A stretch of 64,000 nucleotides of DNA from Myxococcales bacterium (GCA_003151595.1 PLXW01000175.1:1-64000), one strand, 5' to 3'; numbered from the stretch's first letter, positions 43,584 through 53,572 are shown. Program-made: numbers and translations. Notes: generated by a model not told the origin, from the letters alone.

Positions 43584-46502
43584 TCATCTTCCGCCGTCGA
43601 TCCAGGCGCTGATGTCGGCAAGCCGCTTCACGGCGCGCGATCCTGCGCTCGCGTACGCATCGCGCGCCCTCGCAGCGAGCGCGCGGCTGCGGGCGGGATC
43701 GCTCTTCGCGAGGGCGCGCGCGAGATCGAGCTGGGCGTCGCCGAGCGTGACGGGATCGACCGAGTCCGCTTCGAGTATTCCGAGCGCGCGATCGAGCGGC
43801 GCCGCGGCGAGATCGGCGTGCCCCTGCGCGAGGCGCGTCTCGCCGATCGCCACCAGCGACTCCGCCACGTCCGAGTGCTTCGGCCCCAGCGTTCGCTCGC
43901 GCATCGCCAGCGCGCGCTCGTGCATCGCCAGCGACTCGTCGAATGCCCCCTTCGCACGGAGCGCCTCGGCCACGCCGTACATGCCGAGCGCCACGTCCGG
44001 GTGCTCGTCGCCCAGCGCCTTCTGCCAGATCGCGAGCGCGCGCTTCGCCAGATCGAGCGAGCCGTCGGCGTCGCCTTTCAGTCGGTGTGACGTCGACAGC
44101 CCTTCGGTCGCCAGGGCCACCTTCGGATGGTCCGGCCCGAGCGCCGCTTCCCATACCGCGCGCGCGCGCTCGAGCGAAGGCAGCGCGCGATCGTAGTCGC
44201 CGAGCTTGTCGTAGACCTCGCCCAGGTTGTTCAGGTTCGGTCCCAGGGACGGGCTCGTGGGGCCGAGGATCTTCTCGAGGATCGCCAGCGACTCTTCGTA
44301 GCGCGCGATCGCCTCGGGGTACTTCCCTTCGGCGAAGAACGTGTTGCCCAGATCGGTCAGCGCTCCGGCGACCGCGTAGTCACCAGCCCCGAACGCGGGC
44401 TCCCAGATCCCGAGGCACCGCTCGGCGTTCGCGCGCGCGTCTTCGTACTTCCCCTCACGGAAGAAGACGCGCGCCACGTTTCGCGCGAGCTCGCCCTTCA
44501 CGAACGGGTCGCTCGATCGATCGACCTCCGCTTGCGCCAGCAGCGCCCACTCGTGCGCCGCGTCGAAGTGCGCTTCGCGAAGGCCCACCTCGGCAACGAT
44601 CGCCGTGAGCGCGCGCGCGGCCTGCGCTTCGTGGCCGCCGGCGATGGCGGCGGCGGCCGAGCGGCGAAGCGTGTGCTCGGCGGTGGCGTAGTCCCCTTCG
44701 TCATCTTGCAGATCACCGAGGACGAAGAGCGCTTCGGCTTCGACCGGGCGATACGCGAGCGCTGCGGCTTCGTCCGTGGCTCTGGTGGCGAGCGTCTTGG
44801 CCGACTCGTACGAGCCCGCGCGTTGAAGCGCCTTGGCTTGCGCGATCTCGATGCGCACGCCGTCGACCCGCGCGCGCGCGTCGGCGTTCGGCGGGCGCAC
44901 CGGAGCACGGAGGGCCGCGGCGTCGGCGCAGGCATTGAACCGCGGGAGCGCGCGCACCGCCTGAACGGCCTTGCTCACGCTATTCGCGTCTGCGCGCGCG
45001 AGGACGTCGACCTGCGCGCGAAGCTCTTCGAGCCGCTCGCTCAGGCACTCCACGCGCAGATCGAGCAGCTCCGACGACTGCTCTCCGCGCACGCGCGTCG
45101 CCTCGCACGCCTCGGTGTGCATCGCGACCCAGCCGCTCGCGTAGTCGTCGAGCGCCGAGGCCACGCGCGTGTACGCATCTTCCGCGTGCGCGCTCTTCGT
45201 GGCGACGAAGGCATCGTGCACGGCGTGCTTGCGCGCGTCGTCCCAGACGCCGGCGAGCTTCTTCTCGGCGCCTCGGCACGGCGCCTCTTCCACCCGGCGC
45301 GCGCTCCGCACGCCGAGCGCAGCGGCCGCGAAGAGCACCACCGTCGCGCCGATCGCCAGCCACCGTCTGCGCTTGGCGTTCGGATCGCGCCGGAGCTCGG
45401 CGAGCAGCTCGTCCATCGACGTGAAGCGGTCGCTCGCCACGACCGACAGACCGCGCAGCAAGATCGCGCGCAGCCATCGCGGCACGTCCGAGCCCGGGGG
45501 CGGCGGGCGCACGCGCCCTTGCGTGACGTTCGCCGCGTAGTCGTCGCCCCGTCCGTCGAACGGGAACTCGCTGTACAGGAGCTCGTAAAGGGTGATGCAA
45601 AAGCTGAACTGATCGCTCCGCGCGTCGGCGGTTCGACCGAGGTGCTGCTCGGGGGACATGAAGCGCGGCGTGCCGAGAATCTGGCCGAACTCGGTGATGG
45701 TCATGTCGAGCAAGCCGGACGACGGCGAGTCTTGCGATCGTCGCGACGCCGGCGGGGCGGACTGCGAAGGTACGTGAGCGTCGCCGATCGTCGGTTCGTG
45801 CTGCGACTTCGGGCCGACCGAGACGGTCTCGAGCTCGTTCCGCTTCGTCACCTGCGTCGCCGCGCCCGTTCGTTGCGAGGCCGGCGGACGATCGGGCGGC
45901 GGGACGAGCGAGTCCGCTCGTAGCGACGAATTCTCGATCGACTCGGCGCGCGCGAGCCCGAAGTCGAGCACGCGCACGCGCCCGTCGTTCCCCAGGATCA
46001 CGTTCGCCGGCTTGAAGTCGCGGTGCACCAGCCCCGCGCGGTGCGCCGCCGCGAGCCCGTCGCCTGCCGAGAGCACCGCGCGAAGGATCTCCGCGCGCGT
46101 CCGCTTCTCGAGGCGCGCCCACGCGCCGAGCGTCGGCCCTTCGACGAACTCGGTCGCCAGGAAGACGTCTCCCTCGAACGTCCCCACGTCGAACACGGCG
46201 AGCACGTTCGGGTGCGCCAGCCGCGCCAGCGCCTTCGCCTCGCGGAGCAACCGCTCGCGACGACCCGAGCTCGGCAGCGAGCCGTCGGTCGACATGTGGA
46301 GGAACTTCAGCGCGACGGCCCGTTCGAGCTCCGGGTCGTACGCCTTGTAGACGACCCCCATGCCCCCTTCGCCCACGCGATCGAGGATGACGAAGCGCCC
46401 CACGCACACGCCGCGCTCGAGCCGCCGCGGAGCGATGACACCGCTGTGGACGCTCGCGGTGGGCGCGCTCGTCTCGTTCGCGTCGTCGTCGGGGGGGGAC
46501 AC
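43584..46502 (-). CDS. Ser/Thr protein kinase with TPR sensor tail
   Basis: 972 residues from GTG 46502. The Hanks-type kinase has GEGGMG at 44-49, Lys66, HRDFKPANV and DFGLA. Between DFG and the GTPRFMSPEQ end of the activation loop lies an insert of about 85 residues rich in Ser, Thr and Pro, far longer than normal. A single TM helix at about 388-408 leads to an extracytoplasmic part with around seven tetratricopeptide-like repeats (about 560-950; PNLNNLGEVYDKLGDYDRAL is a clear one). TPRs probably bind protein partners. Divergent from the kinase-receiver hybrid. Confidence 0.93.
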   Translation of the reverse strand: MSPPDDDANETSAPTASVHSGVIAPRRLERGVCVGRFVILDRVGEGGMGVVYKAYDPELERAVALKFLHMSTDGSLPSSGRRERLLREAKALARLAHPNVLAVFDVGTFEGDVFLATEFVEGPTLGAWARLEKRTRAEILRAVLSAGDGLAAAHRAGLVHRDFKPANVILGNDGRVRVLDFGLARAESIENSSLRADSLVPPPDRPPASQRTGAATQVTKRNELETVSVGPKSQHEPTIGDAHVPSQSAPPASRRSQDSPSSGLLDMTITEFGQILGTPRFMSPEQHLGRTADARSDQFSFCITLYELLYSEFPFDGRGDDYAANVTQGRVRPPPPGSDVPRWLRAILLRGLSVVASDRFTSMDELLAELRRDPNAKRRRWLAIGATVVLFAAAALGVRSARRVEEAPCRGAEKKLAGVWDDARKHAVHDAFVATKSAHAEDAYTRVASALDDYASGWVAMHTEACEATRVRGEQSSELLDLRVECLSERLEELRAQVDVLARADANSVSKAVQAVRALPRFNACADAAALRAPVRPPNADARARVDGVRIEIAQAKALQRAGSYESAKTLATRATDEAAALAYRPVEAEALFVLGDLQDDEGDYATAEHTLRRSAAAAIAGGHEAQAARALTAIVAEVGLREAHFDAAHEWALLAQAEVDRSSDPFVKGELARNVARVFFREGKYEDARANAERCLGIWEPAFGAGDYAVAGALTDLGNTFFAEGKYPEAIARYEESLAILEKILGPTSPSLGPNLNNLGEVYDKLGDYDRALPSLERARAVWEAALGPDHPKVALATEGLSTSHRLKGDADGSLDLAKRALAIWQKALGDEHPDVALGMYGVAEALRAKGAFDESLAMHERALAMRERTLGPKHSDVAESLVAIGETRLAQGHADLAAAPLDRALGILEADSVDPVTLGDAQLDLARALAKSDPARSRALAARARDAYASAGSRAVKRLADISAWIDGGR

Positions 46503-46564
46503 GGATGTCGCCCGAGTCTAGCGGAGCCGTAGGGGGGCGCGAGCTGCTACGCTCGTCCCCACGT

Positions 46565-48328
46565 ATGTCGGAAGACGCGACGCTCTTCGAAATCGGCGAG
46601 CTCGTCGGTGGCGCGTACGAGATTCGTAGCGTCCTCGGGGAAGGGGGCATGGGCCGCGTGTACGGCGCGCACGACATCGCGTTGAACCGGCGCGTCGCCG
46701 TGAAGGCGAGCTGGCCGTCGATCGAGGACACGCTCCTCGCGAAGGAGGCGCAGGCGATCGCGTCGGTGCGGCATCCGGGAATGATCGACGTGTACGGCGC
46801 GGGGACGCATCGCGGCATCCCGTTCCTCGTCATGGAGTTTCTCTACGGCGTGAACCTGGAGACGTTCCTCGAGAAGCGTCGCGGCGACGAGTCGATGCTC
46901 TCGGTGAGCGAGGTGCTCGATCTCTTGATCCCGGTCGCCGACGCGCTCGCCGCCGTTCATCGATCGGGCATCACGCATCGCGACGTGAAGCCCGCGAACA
47001 TCATGCTCACGCCGAACGGGCGCATCGTGCTCATGGACTTCGGTCTCTTCACGCCGGAGAGCGACGACGCCGCCGTCTTGTGCGGCACGCCCGAGTACAT
47101 GGCGCCCGAGTCGCTCGTCGGGAAGATGGATCCGCGGAACGCGTTCTGGGTCGACATCTACGCGCTCGGCACGACGGCGTACGAGCTGCTCACCGGCGAC
47201 GTGCCGTTCCCGTACGAGACGGCGCAAGACGTGGTGCGCGCGCAGGTGCGCGAGCAGCCTCGAGACATCCGCGAAGAGCGCCCCGACCTGCCGCCGCGCG
47301 TCGCCGAGCTCGTTCACGAGATGATGGCGAAGGATCCGCTCGAGCGACCGCCGAGCATGGAGGCGGTCGTGTATCGCCTGCGCGCGGCGCGCGAAGCGTT
47401 GAACGCGCCGCCGCCGGTGCAGGAGAAATTCACGGCGCTGGTGGTCGACGACGACGCCGCGCTGGGAAAGCTCCTCGGCATGTACGTGACGCGCGCCGTG
47501 CCCGACACGCAGGTCATCGTGGTCGACGACGCGGAGCGGGCGCTCGTCGCGCTTCGCGAGCGCCCGCCGGACGTGATGCTGGTCGATCTGCACATGCCGC
47601 GGATGAACGGCATTGAGCTGTGCATGATGCTGCGCGGGATGCATCTGGCCGATCAGTGCACGATCGTCGCCGTGAGCGCCGGCGCGCGCGAGGCGGACAT
47701 CGATCTGCTCCGGCAGCTCGGCATCACCCGCTTCGTGCCGAAGGGGGCCGATCTGGGCGCGCTCCTCGGGCCGCAGATCAAGGAGCTCCATCAGGCGTGG
47801 CAGAAGACGGCGCGCACCGCGGCGCGCGCGTCGTCGGCGTCGCCCCCGTCGTCGAAGATGACCGCCGCGCAGGCGCCGCCGGTGTCGGCGAAGATGCAGG
47901 CCGCGCGCGAGGTTCAAGCGACGCCGCGACACCGCGCGGATCGCGACGGCGCGAAGTCGCAAGCGTTCGCCACGCTCCTCGAGATGGTCGGCGACGCCGT
48001 GCTGGTGGTCGACACGAAGGGGGAGCCGCAGTCGTGGAACGCCGCGGCCGAGCGCGTGCTGGGGGCCCTTCTCTCGCGCCAGGCGGGGGCGGCGTGGATC
48101 GAGCGCGAAGGGGTCTTCGACGAAGACGGAGTACGCCCGTTGCCGATCAACGAGCGTCCGATCACGCGCGCACTCAACGGCGAGCGCGTCGACGCACAGC
48201 TGATCATGCTCACGCACCCCGAAGGGGGCGAGCTCCTCGCGGTTCGCGTCACCGCGCGCCCGCTTCGCGACGACGCCGGCGAGAGGGTCGGCGCGGTCGC
48301 CGTGTTCCGCGCGAGCCCGAAGGAGTAG
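46565..48328 (+). CDS. hybrid Ser/Thr kinase-receiver-PAS protein
   Basis: 587 residues, no TM segment. The kinase has GEGGMG at 25-30, Lys47, HRD at 138-140, DFG at 158-160 and GTPEYMAPES. A response-regulator receiver at about 290-410 has acidic pocket VVDDDA, phospho-acceptor Asp341 in LVDLHMPRMNG and the Lys in FVPKG. A Ser/Ala/Pro linker follows, then a PAS domain at about 470-587 (LLEMVGDAVLVVDTKG). The receiver would let a histidine kinase control this Ser/Thr kinase. ATG 46565 is preferred to one 20 codons upstream because the kinase begins right after it. Confidence 0.92.
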   Translation: MSEDATLFEIGELVGGAYEIRSVLGEGGMGRVYGAHDIALNRRVAVKASWPSIEDTLLAKEAQAIASVRHPGMIDVYGAGTHRGIPFLVMEFLYGVNLETFLEKRRGDESMLSVSEVLDLLIPVADALAAVHRSGITHRDVKPANIMLTPNGRIVLMDFGLFTPESDDAAVLCGTPEYMAPESLVGKMDPRNAFWVDIYALGTTAYELLTGDVPFPYETAQDVVRAQVREQPRDIREERPDLPPRVAELVHEMMAKDPLERPPSMEAVVYRLRAAREALNAPPPVQEKFTALVVDDDAALGKLLGMYVTRAVPDTQVIVVDDAERALVALRERPPDVMLVDLHMPRMNGIELCMMLRGMHLADQCTIVAVSAGAREADIDLLRQLGITRFVPKGADLGALLGPQIKELHQAWQKTARTAARASSASPPSSKMTAAQAPPVSAKMQAAREVQATPRHRADRDGAKSQAFATLLEMVGDAVLVVDTKGEPQSWNAAAERVLGALLSRQAGAAWIEREGVFDEDGVRPLPINERPITRALNGERVDAQLIMLTHPEGGELLAVRVTARPLRDDAGERVGAVAVFRASPKE

Positions 48329-48338
48329 CGTCGGCGCC

Positions 48339-50651
48339 ATGCGCGTGAGGCCGAGCGCCGCCGCGGTCGTCGTCGCCGTTGCGCTCGCGTACTGCGCGTG
48401 GCTCGGCGCGCACTGGCTCCGCTTCTCGTACTCGTCGGGCGAGCTGCCGATCTACGCCTCGCGCGTGTGGGATCTCGAGCGCGAGCTGGCGCGCGCGCAT
48501 CGCATCCCGTGGTGGACGGCGACGTTCCACGATGGATCGAGCGAGGCCTTCGTGTACGCGACGGGCGCCTGGATCGCGCCGTGGACGTTGCTCGCGCGCG
48601 CTCTGGGGCTCGTCGCGGCGGGGAAGGTGCTCACGCTGCTGGCGATCGGCGGTTCGGGCGTCTCGATGTTCTTCTGCGCGAGGCGATTCCTCCGCAGCGA
48701 GTGGGCCGCGGCGCTCGCCGCGCTCGCGTTCCTCTTCCATCCGCAGCTCCTGGCGCGCGCGGGGGGCGTCGAGCACCTGTACGTCGTGATGTTCGCGCCG
48801 CTCGTGCCGCTGGCGTGGCTGACTCTGGCGCGAGCGCTCGATCGCGCGCGGTTCGTCGACGCCTTCGCCTGCGCCGTGACGCTCGACGCGATGTTGTGGA
48901 TGCAGAACAAGCAGACGCTCGTCCAGCTCGTCTTTCTCGCGGCGTTCGCGGCGTGGTCGCTCGCGCGCGATCGCGAGCGGCGCGCCTCGAAGGCGAAGAC
49001 GCTGGCGACGATCGCCGCGCTCGCCCTGCCGATGATCGCGTTCTTCGTGACGCCGATGATCACGGAGCTCCGCGCCTTCAAGCTGTTCGAAGGCGATCCG
49101 CTCGAAGCCTGGCAGCGCATGTACGCGCTCACCGACGTCGGCACGCTGGTCGATCGCCGCGCCGATCAGTTCGACTACGCGGGCGTCGTCACGCTCACGC
49201 TCGCGGCGCTCGTGATCCTCTACGGCCGCGCGCGCCGCGATCGCGCGCTCTTCCACCTCGTCGTCGCCTGCGAAGCCGCGGCGATCGCGCTCGGCCACGG
49301 GCCTTCCACGGTCGCGTCGTCGGCGTACCGCGCGCTCGCCGTCCACACGTCGCACGCCGCGCTGGCGCTCTTCGCGATCGGGTTCGTCGTCGTCCTCGCC
49401 GAGCTCGCGCGCTGCAAGCTGCGCACGGCGCGCGCGTGGCTCGTGGCGATCGTCGCCTGCGCGGCGTTCCTCTTCGTCCCCTGGTTTCGTCTCGTCGCGC
49501 TCGTTCCCTTCTACGGCGACGTGCGCGCGCCGGTCGTCTTCTACGAAGTGCCGGGGATGTTCTTCGGCTCGCTCCTCGCCGGGTTCTTCGTGACCGACGT
49601 GATCGAACGGAGCCGCGTGGCCTCACGCGCGCCGCTCGCCGTCGGCGCCCTCGCCGTGTTGATGCTGACCGATGCCTCGCCGTTCGAACGTTGGATGACG
49701 ACGTGCGACGTCCCCGCCAAGACGATCGACAACGCGCGCGCGATGTACGCCGCGCTCGGCGCGGAGGCGGCGAAAGGGACGCCTGCGTCGGGGAAGGTCT
49801 ACGTCGTCGGCGGTCGCTTCTTCCACATCATGGGCCCGTCGTGGGGAGGGCCGCCGCTCGTGACCGAAGCGGGCATCTCGTACATGGCGCCGCGCGGGAC
49901 GGGGATGCTCGCTGCGGTCGCGGGCGAGTCGCTCTCGATGCAGCGCGCGTACCTCGATCTGGTCGGTGTGGCGTGGCTCGTGTTCGACAAGAGCGATCCG
50001 CATTCGCATACGCCGGGGCTCGACGCGCAGCTCGCGGCGTATCGGAAGATCTACCCGCTCGATCGCGAGGACGACGACTTCGCGGTCTTCCGCGTCCCGC
50101 ACGCGCGCGCCTACGTGAGCGGCTATGCACACGCGGCGATCGCGCATCACGGCGACGCGCGACGCTCGGCGGAGGTCGCGCTGGCGCTGGCGCACGCGGG
50201 GTACGCGCTCGTGCAGGCCGAGGGCGAGAGCCTCGCGCTCCCGCCGGAGATGGCTCCCACGACGATCACGGTCGACGCTGCATCCGACCCGTTCGCCGTT
50301 CCGCCGAAGCTGCCGCGCGAGGACACGCTCACCGACGTCGTCGTCACGCGCGACACCGACGATCGCATCGACGCCCGCTTCACCGCGACCGCCGCGAGCG
50401 TCGCCGTGGTCGACGAGAGCTTCTATCCGTTCTGGCACGCCACGCTCGATGGCCGATCGACGCCCATCCTCCGCGCCGCGTTCGGCCTCATGGGCATCGC
50501 CGTCCCCGCCGGCGTTCACGCCGTCGCGCTCACCTACGAACCGCCGCGCGCGTACGCCTGGAGCGCCGAGCTCAGCGCCCTCGCGTTCTTCTCGTTCGCC
50601 GTCGCTGCGGCCGTCACGTCTCTCCGCGCGCGCCTCACCAGCCGAGCTTGA
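48339..50651 (+). CDS. YfhO-like polytopic membrane protein (GT-C type)
   Basis: 770 residues with about 11-13 N-terminal hydrophobic helices and a soluble C-terminal part. The C-terminal segment VVDESFYPFWHATLDG followed by VPAGVHAVALTYEP is characteristic of YfhO-like proteins, which modify teichoic acids or other glycans in Gram-positives. The GT-C loop D-x-E near the first loop is not certain. A role in decorating envelope glycans is plausible. Starts 10 bp after the hybrid kinase gene; may share its transcript. It overlaps the convergent small membrane gene by 17 bp. Confidence 0.78.
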   Translation: MRVRPSAAAVVVAVALAYCAWLGAHWLRFSYSSGELPIYASRVWDLERELARAHRIPWWTATFHDGSSEAFVYATGAWIAPWTLLARALGLVAAGKVLTLLAIGGSGVSMFFCARRFLRSEWAAALAALAFLFHPQLLARAGGVEHLYVVMFAPLVPLAWLTLARALDRARFVDAFACAVTLDAMLWMQNKQTLVQLVFLAAFAAWSLARDRERRASKAKTLATIAALALPMIAFFVTPMITELRAFKLFEGDPLEAWQRMYALTDVGTLVDRRADQFDYAGVVTLTLAALVILYGRARRDRALFHLVVACEAAAIALGHGPSTVASSAYRALAVHTSHAALALFAIGFVVVLAELARCKLRTARAWLVAIVACAAFLFVPWFRLVALVPFYGDVRAPVVFYEVPGMFFGSLLAGFFVTDVIERSRVASRAPLAVGALAVLMLTDASPFERWMTTCDVPAKTIDNARAMYAALGAEAAKGTPASGKVYVVGGRFFHIMGPSWGGPPLVTEAGISYMAPRGTGMLAAVAGESLSMQRAYLDLVGVAWLVFDKSDPHSHTPGLDAQLAAYRKIYPLDREDDDFAVFRVPHARAYVSGYAHAAIAHHGDARRSAEVALALAHAGYALVQAEGESLALPPEMAPTTITVDAASDPFAVPPKLPREDTLTDVVVTRDTDDRIDARFTATAASVAVVDESFYPFWHATLDGRSTPILRAAFGLMGIAVPAGVHAVALTYEPPRAYAWSAELSALAFFSFAVAAAVTSLRARLTSRA

Positions 50652-50853
50652 CCGCGCCCCACAATCCGCCCAGCACGACGCTCGCGATCCCGAACATGAG
50701 GAGCACGTTCGAGACGAAGTACGGGAACAGGCAGAGCACGAGCCCCGCGAGCATCTGCGGGACGCGCCCCTGGCGCTTGCCGTACACGAAGGCCACGACT
50801 CCGATCGACGAGATCAGCAGCGACGCGAAGAGCTCGTTGGCGTTGATGTCCAC
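50635..50853 (-). CDS. small membrane protein
   Basis: 72 residues from GTG 50853. Three hydrophobic stretches joined by a basic hairpin (YGKRQGRVPQML) and GLVLCLFPYFVSN; small inner-membrane proteins of this exact layout are widespread and uncharacterised. The frame's third-position GC bias supports it. Confidence 0.65.
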   Translation of the reverse strand: MDINANELFASLLISSIGVVAFVYGKRQGRVPQMLAGLVLCLFPYFVSNVLLMFGIASVVLGGLWGAVKLGW

Positions 50854-50888
50854 GCGCTAGTCACGCTAGCACGCGCGCGCCGCCTCGC

Positions 50889-51776
50889 TCAGGCGAGGTC
50901 GGCGACGATTCGCCGCATTTCCCCGGGCGACGGGAGTCCGGCGTTGGTGAGGGCGTGGCAGAAAGCGTTGGGCGATCCGTACCCGAGGATCGACGAGACC
51001 CGCTCGGTCGTGGCGCCGCGCGAGGTCATGAGGAGGCCCGCCAGGTAGGTCGTCCACACGTTCACGAGCGTGCGCCACTCGGTCGCGCCCTGGAGCGCGT
51101 AGGCGTCGACGTACTCGCGCACCAGGTAGCGCGCTTGCCGCTCGGAGCAGTCGAGCGCGCGCGTGAGATCGACGACCATCGGGCGCGTGCCTGATCGCGA
51201 GAGCACGCCGTCGATGGCGTGACCCACCGAGACGAGGCGCGGCGGCGGCGCGCGCAGGTCGACCGGCGCGCGCGCGTCGATGACGCCGAGCGAGCCGAAC
51301 ACGCGAAAGATCTCGCCGACGCTGGCCGCGATCACGTCGTGCGCGACCCCCTCACGCGTGATCGCGCGAAGCGCCGTCGCCACGCGCGTCAGCTCGCGCG
51401 GCCCGATGAGCGCGCGATCGAGCGACACTTTCGTCGCGCCGCCGAACACCGCAGGGTCCCACTGCACGAACACGCCGAACGCCGGCGCCGCTTCGGTGCG
51501 CGCACGAAAGTCCGCGCCTCGCCCCACGAGCCCCACGTACCCGCGCCGCATCTCGGCCGACGATCGCCCGTCGCGCATCACGCCGTGACCCGAGAGCGGA
51601 ACCCCGACGCACGGCCACTCCGGCACGACGCTCCACAGCCGCGCCGTCTCCCACAGACGATCGTCGCTCACCACGCCGCGCGACTCGACCACCTTCACCA
51701 GGAACGACGGGTGACGCACGAGCCATCGCCTGACGACGACGTCCGACCATGCGAAGGATCGCTTCGAGAGGATCAT
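50889..51776 (-). CDS. AraC-family transcriptional regulator
   Basis: 295 residues. The N-terminal 180 are beta-rich with no clear cupin signature (PEWPCVGVPLSGHGVM), then the two HTH motifs of AraC/XylS proteins: CSERQARYLVREYVDAY and VSSILGYGSPNAFCHALTNAGLPSPGEMRR. The second recognises the usual 'GF.S.S.F...F....G.SP..R' pattern with substitutions. Likely a ligand-responsive activator; target unknown. It is divergent from the third kinase with a 226-bp spacer in which I see no clear promoter. Confidence 0.78.
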   Translation of the reverse strand: MILSKRSFAWSDVVVRRWLVRHPSFLVKVVESRGVVSDDRLWETARLWSVVPEWPCVGVPLSGHGVMRDGRSSAEMRRGYVGLVGRGADFRARTEAAPAFGVFVQWDPAVFGGATKVSLDRALIGPRELTRVATALRAITREGVAHDVIAASVGEIFRVFGSLGVIDARAPVDLRAPPPRLVSVGHAIDGVLSRSGTRPMVVDLTRALDCSERQARYLVREYVDAYALQGATEWRTLVNVWTTYLAGLLMTSRGATTERVSSILGYGSPNAFCHALTNAGLPSPGEMRRIVADLA

Positions 51777-52002
51777 TCTTCGCGTTCGCTGTAGCGCGAA
51801 GGTGAAGCTCGGCCGCTCACTTCGGCGTCTCTTCGGCGACGCGTCGATTCATGAGCCGTGTGGGTTTCGAGGCGCTACTGCACCCCGCCAATGCGGCCGC
51901 GCTCGGGGATTTCGATCGCCTGTCTGCCGAAAATGACAATGGCCGTGGTACTGCGCATCGCTCACTGTCGGACACGATCGCGTGAGGGCTCAGCGGGGGT
52001 TC

Positions 52003-53541
52003 ATGGTCGAAGAGGTCTCCATCGGACCGTATCGGGTCGTGCGAAGGCTCGGCTTCGGGCGCACGAGCGAAGTCCTGCTCGCGACGCGGCGATTCCCGGG
52101 CGACTTCGAGCGCCGCGTGGTCATCAAGCGCTTGCTCGCGCCGTGCGAAGACGAGGCCGATCGCCAGGCCGTCCTCGCGACCGAAGCGCTGGCGTACGCG
52201 CGCGTGGCTCATCCGGCGATCGTTCAGCTCTTCGACTTCTTCTCGTACGACGGGCACCTCGCGCTCGTCCTCGAGTACGTCGACGGTCCGTCGTTGTCGC
52301 GCCTTCAGGCGTCGCTCCGCGCGCATCGCGAGGCGCTGGGCGACCGCGTCGCCTGCTTCATCGGGTCGCGGATCTTCGCCGCGCTCGCCGCCGCGCACGC
52401 CGCGCGCGATCCGCGCACGGGAGTCCCCACGCCGGTCATCCATCGCGACGTGAGCCCCGACAACGTGTTCGTCCCTTGGGACGGCTTCGTGAAGCTGGGC
52501 GACTTCGATCTGGCGAAGGTCGTCGGCGTCACCGGCGAGACGCGCGGCGGATTGATGAAGGGGACGTACGGGTACATGGCGCCCGAGCAGGTCAAAGGCG
52601 ATCCCGTCACGCCGCGGACCGACGTGTACGCCGGGTGCCTCGTCCTTCGCGAGCTGCTCCTGTCGCGCCCCGCGTTCGACGAGAGCTTGCCGGAGCTCGA
52701 GCTGCTGCGCGCGATGGAGGCTTCGCTGCTGGCGCCGCTCGAGTCGATCCGCGGCGGGATCTCGCGACGGCTCGCAGACGCGATGCGACGCGGGCTCGCG
52801 CGCGATCCGGCGCAGCGATCGCTGACGGCGGCGGAGATGGTCGAGGTGCTTCGCGCCGAAGGGGACGTCGAGTCGGCGCACGCCGAGCTGATCGCGATCC
52901 TCGCGCGGCATCGCCCCGCGGACGCGCGCGGCTCGATCTCGCAGCTCGCCCCCACGCCTCCGTGCGGAGTCCCCGCGCTCACGTCGTCGCGCGCCGCGGA
53001 CCACACGCCGCGGGCCGTGTCGTTCGCGTCGCCCGAGAGCGTCCCGCCGATCGAGCGCGCGCCGTCTTCGCCGAGCGTGCGATCGCCGGTGCGTCCGCTA
53101 TCGATCGCCCTCGCCGCGACGCTCGCGTCGGTCGTTCTCGTCGCCGCGTACGTCGCGACGGAGGCCGCGTCCACGTCTACGACGGCGGCGACACCGATCG
53201 ACATGGCAGCTTTCACTCCGCACACGACGGCACCCGCGGCGCCCGTCGCTCCTGTCGTCGATGCCGCGCCTCCCGCGGCCTCCACTCCATCGCCCGCGTC
53301 GACCACCGGAGAGATCGTCACTCCCGCTTCGGCGCACGGTCATCGCGTCTGGGTCGATGGTCGAATTGCCACCTGGTCGTCGGGCACGACGTTGCGCGTG
53401 CCATGCGGCACTCACGTGGTGCGCGTCGGCAGCGCGGGGGAGTCGACATCCATCGTGGTGCCCTGCGGCGGGACTATTAGCGTCGCTCCGCCCCGTGTCT
53501 CATCGGCTATCGCCGCAACTTTTCAGTCTGCGCACCGATAA
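52003..53541 (+). CDS. Ser/Thr kinase with DFD motif and PEGA-like tail
   Basis: 512 residues from ATG 52003; a GTG 7 codons upstream is an alternative. The kinase has LGFGRTSEV at 16-24, Lys42, HRDVSPDNV and GTYGYMAPEQ, but the metal-binding DFG is DFD. DFD is found in some active myxobacterial kinases, so this is probably active. Ser/Thr/Pro linker, one TM helix at about 372-392, then a Pro/Ala linker and a short PEGA-like domain (VWVDGRIATW). Signalling from the envelope is expected. Confidence 0.9.
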   Translation: MVEEVSIGPYRVVRRLGFGRTSEVLLATRRFPGDFERRVVIKRLLAPCEDEADRQAVLATEALAYARVAHPAIVQLFDFFSYDGHLALVLEYVDGPSLSRLQASLRAHREALGDRVACFIGSRIFAALAAAHAARDPRTGVPTPVIHRDVSPDNVFVPWDGFVKLGDFDLAKVVGVTGETRGGLMKGTYGYMAPEQVKGDPVTPRTDVYAGCLVLRELLLSRPAFDESLPELELLRAMEASLLAPLESIRGGISRRLADAMRRGLARDPAQRSLTAAEMVEVLRAEGDVESAHAELIAILARHRPADARGSISQLAPTPPCGVPALTSSRAADHTPRAVSFASPESVPPIERAPSSPSVRSPVRPLSIALAATLASVVLVAAYVATEAASTSTTAATPIDMAAFTPHTTAPAAPVAPVVDAAPPAASTPSPASTTGEIVTPASAHGHRVWVDGRIATWSSGTTLRVPCGTHVVRVGSAGESTSIVVPCGGTISVAPPRVSSAIAATFQSAHR

Positions 53542-53558
53542 CTTTTCATTTTCGATCT

Positions 53559-53572
53559 CGCGGACTTCCGCG
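53559..53572. terminator. short hairpin after kinase gene
   Basis: CGCGGA and TCCGCG form a 6-bp stem with a 2-base loop, 18 bp after the kinase stop, with TTGATCA after it. A candidate terminator in the 95-bp gap; the T-run is poor. Confidence 0.3.
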
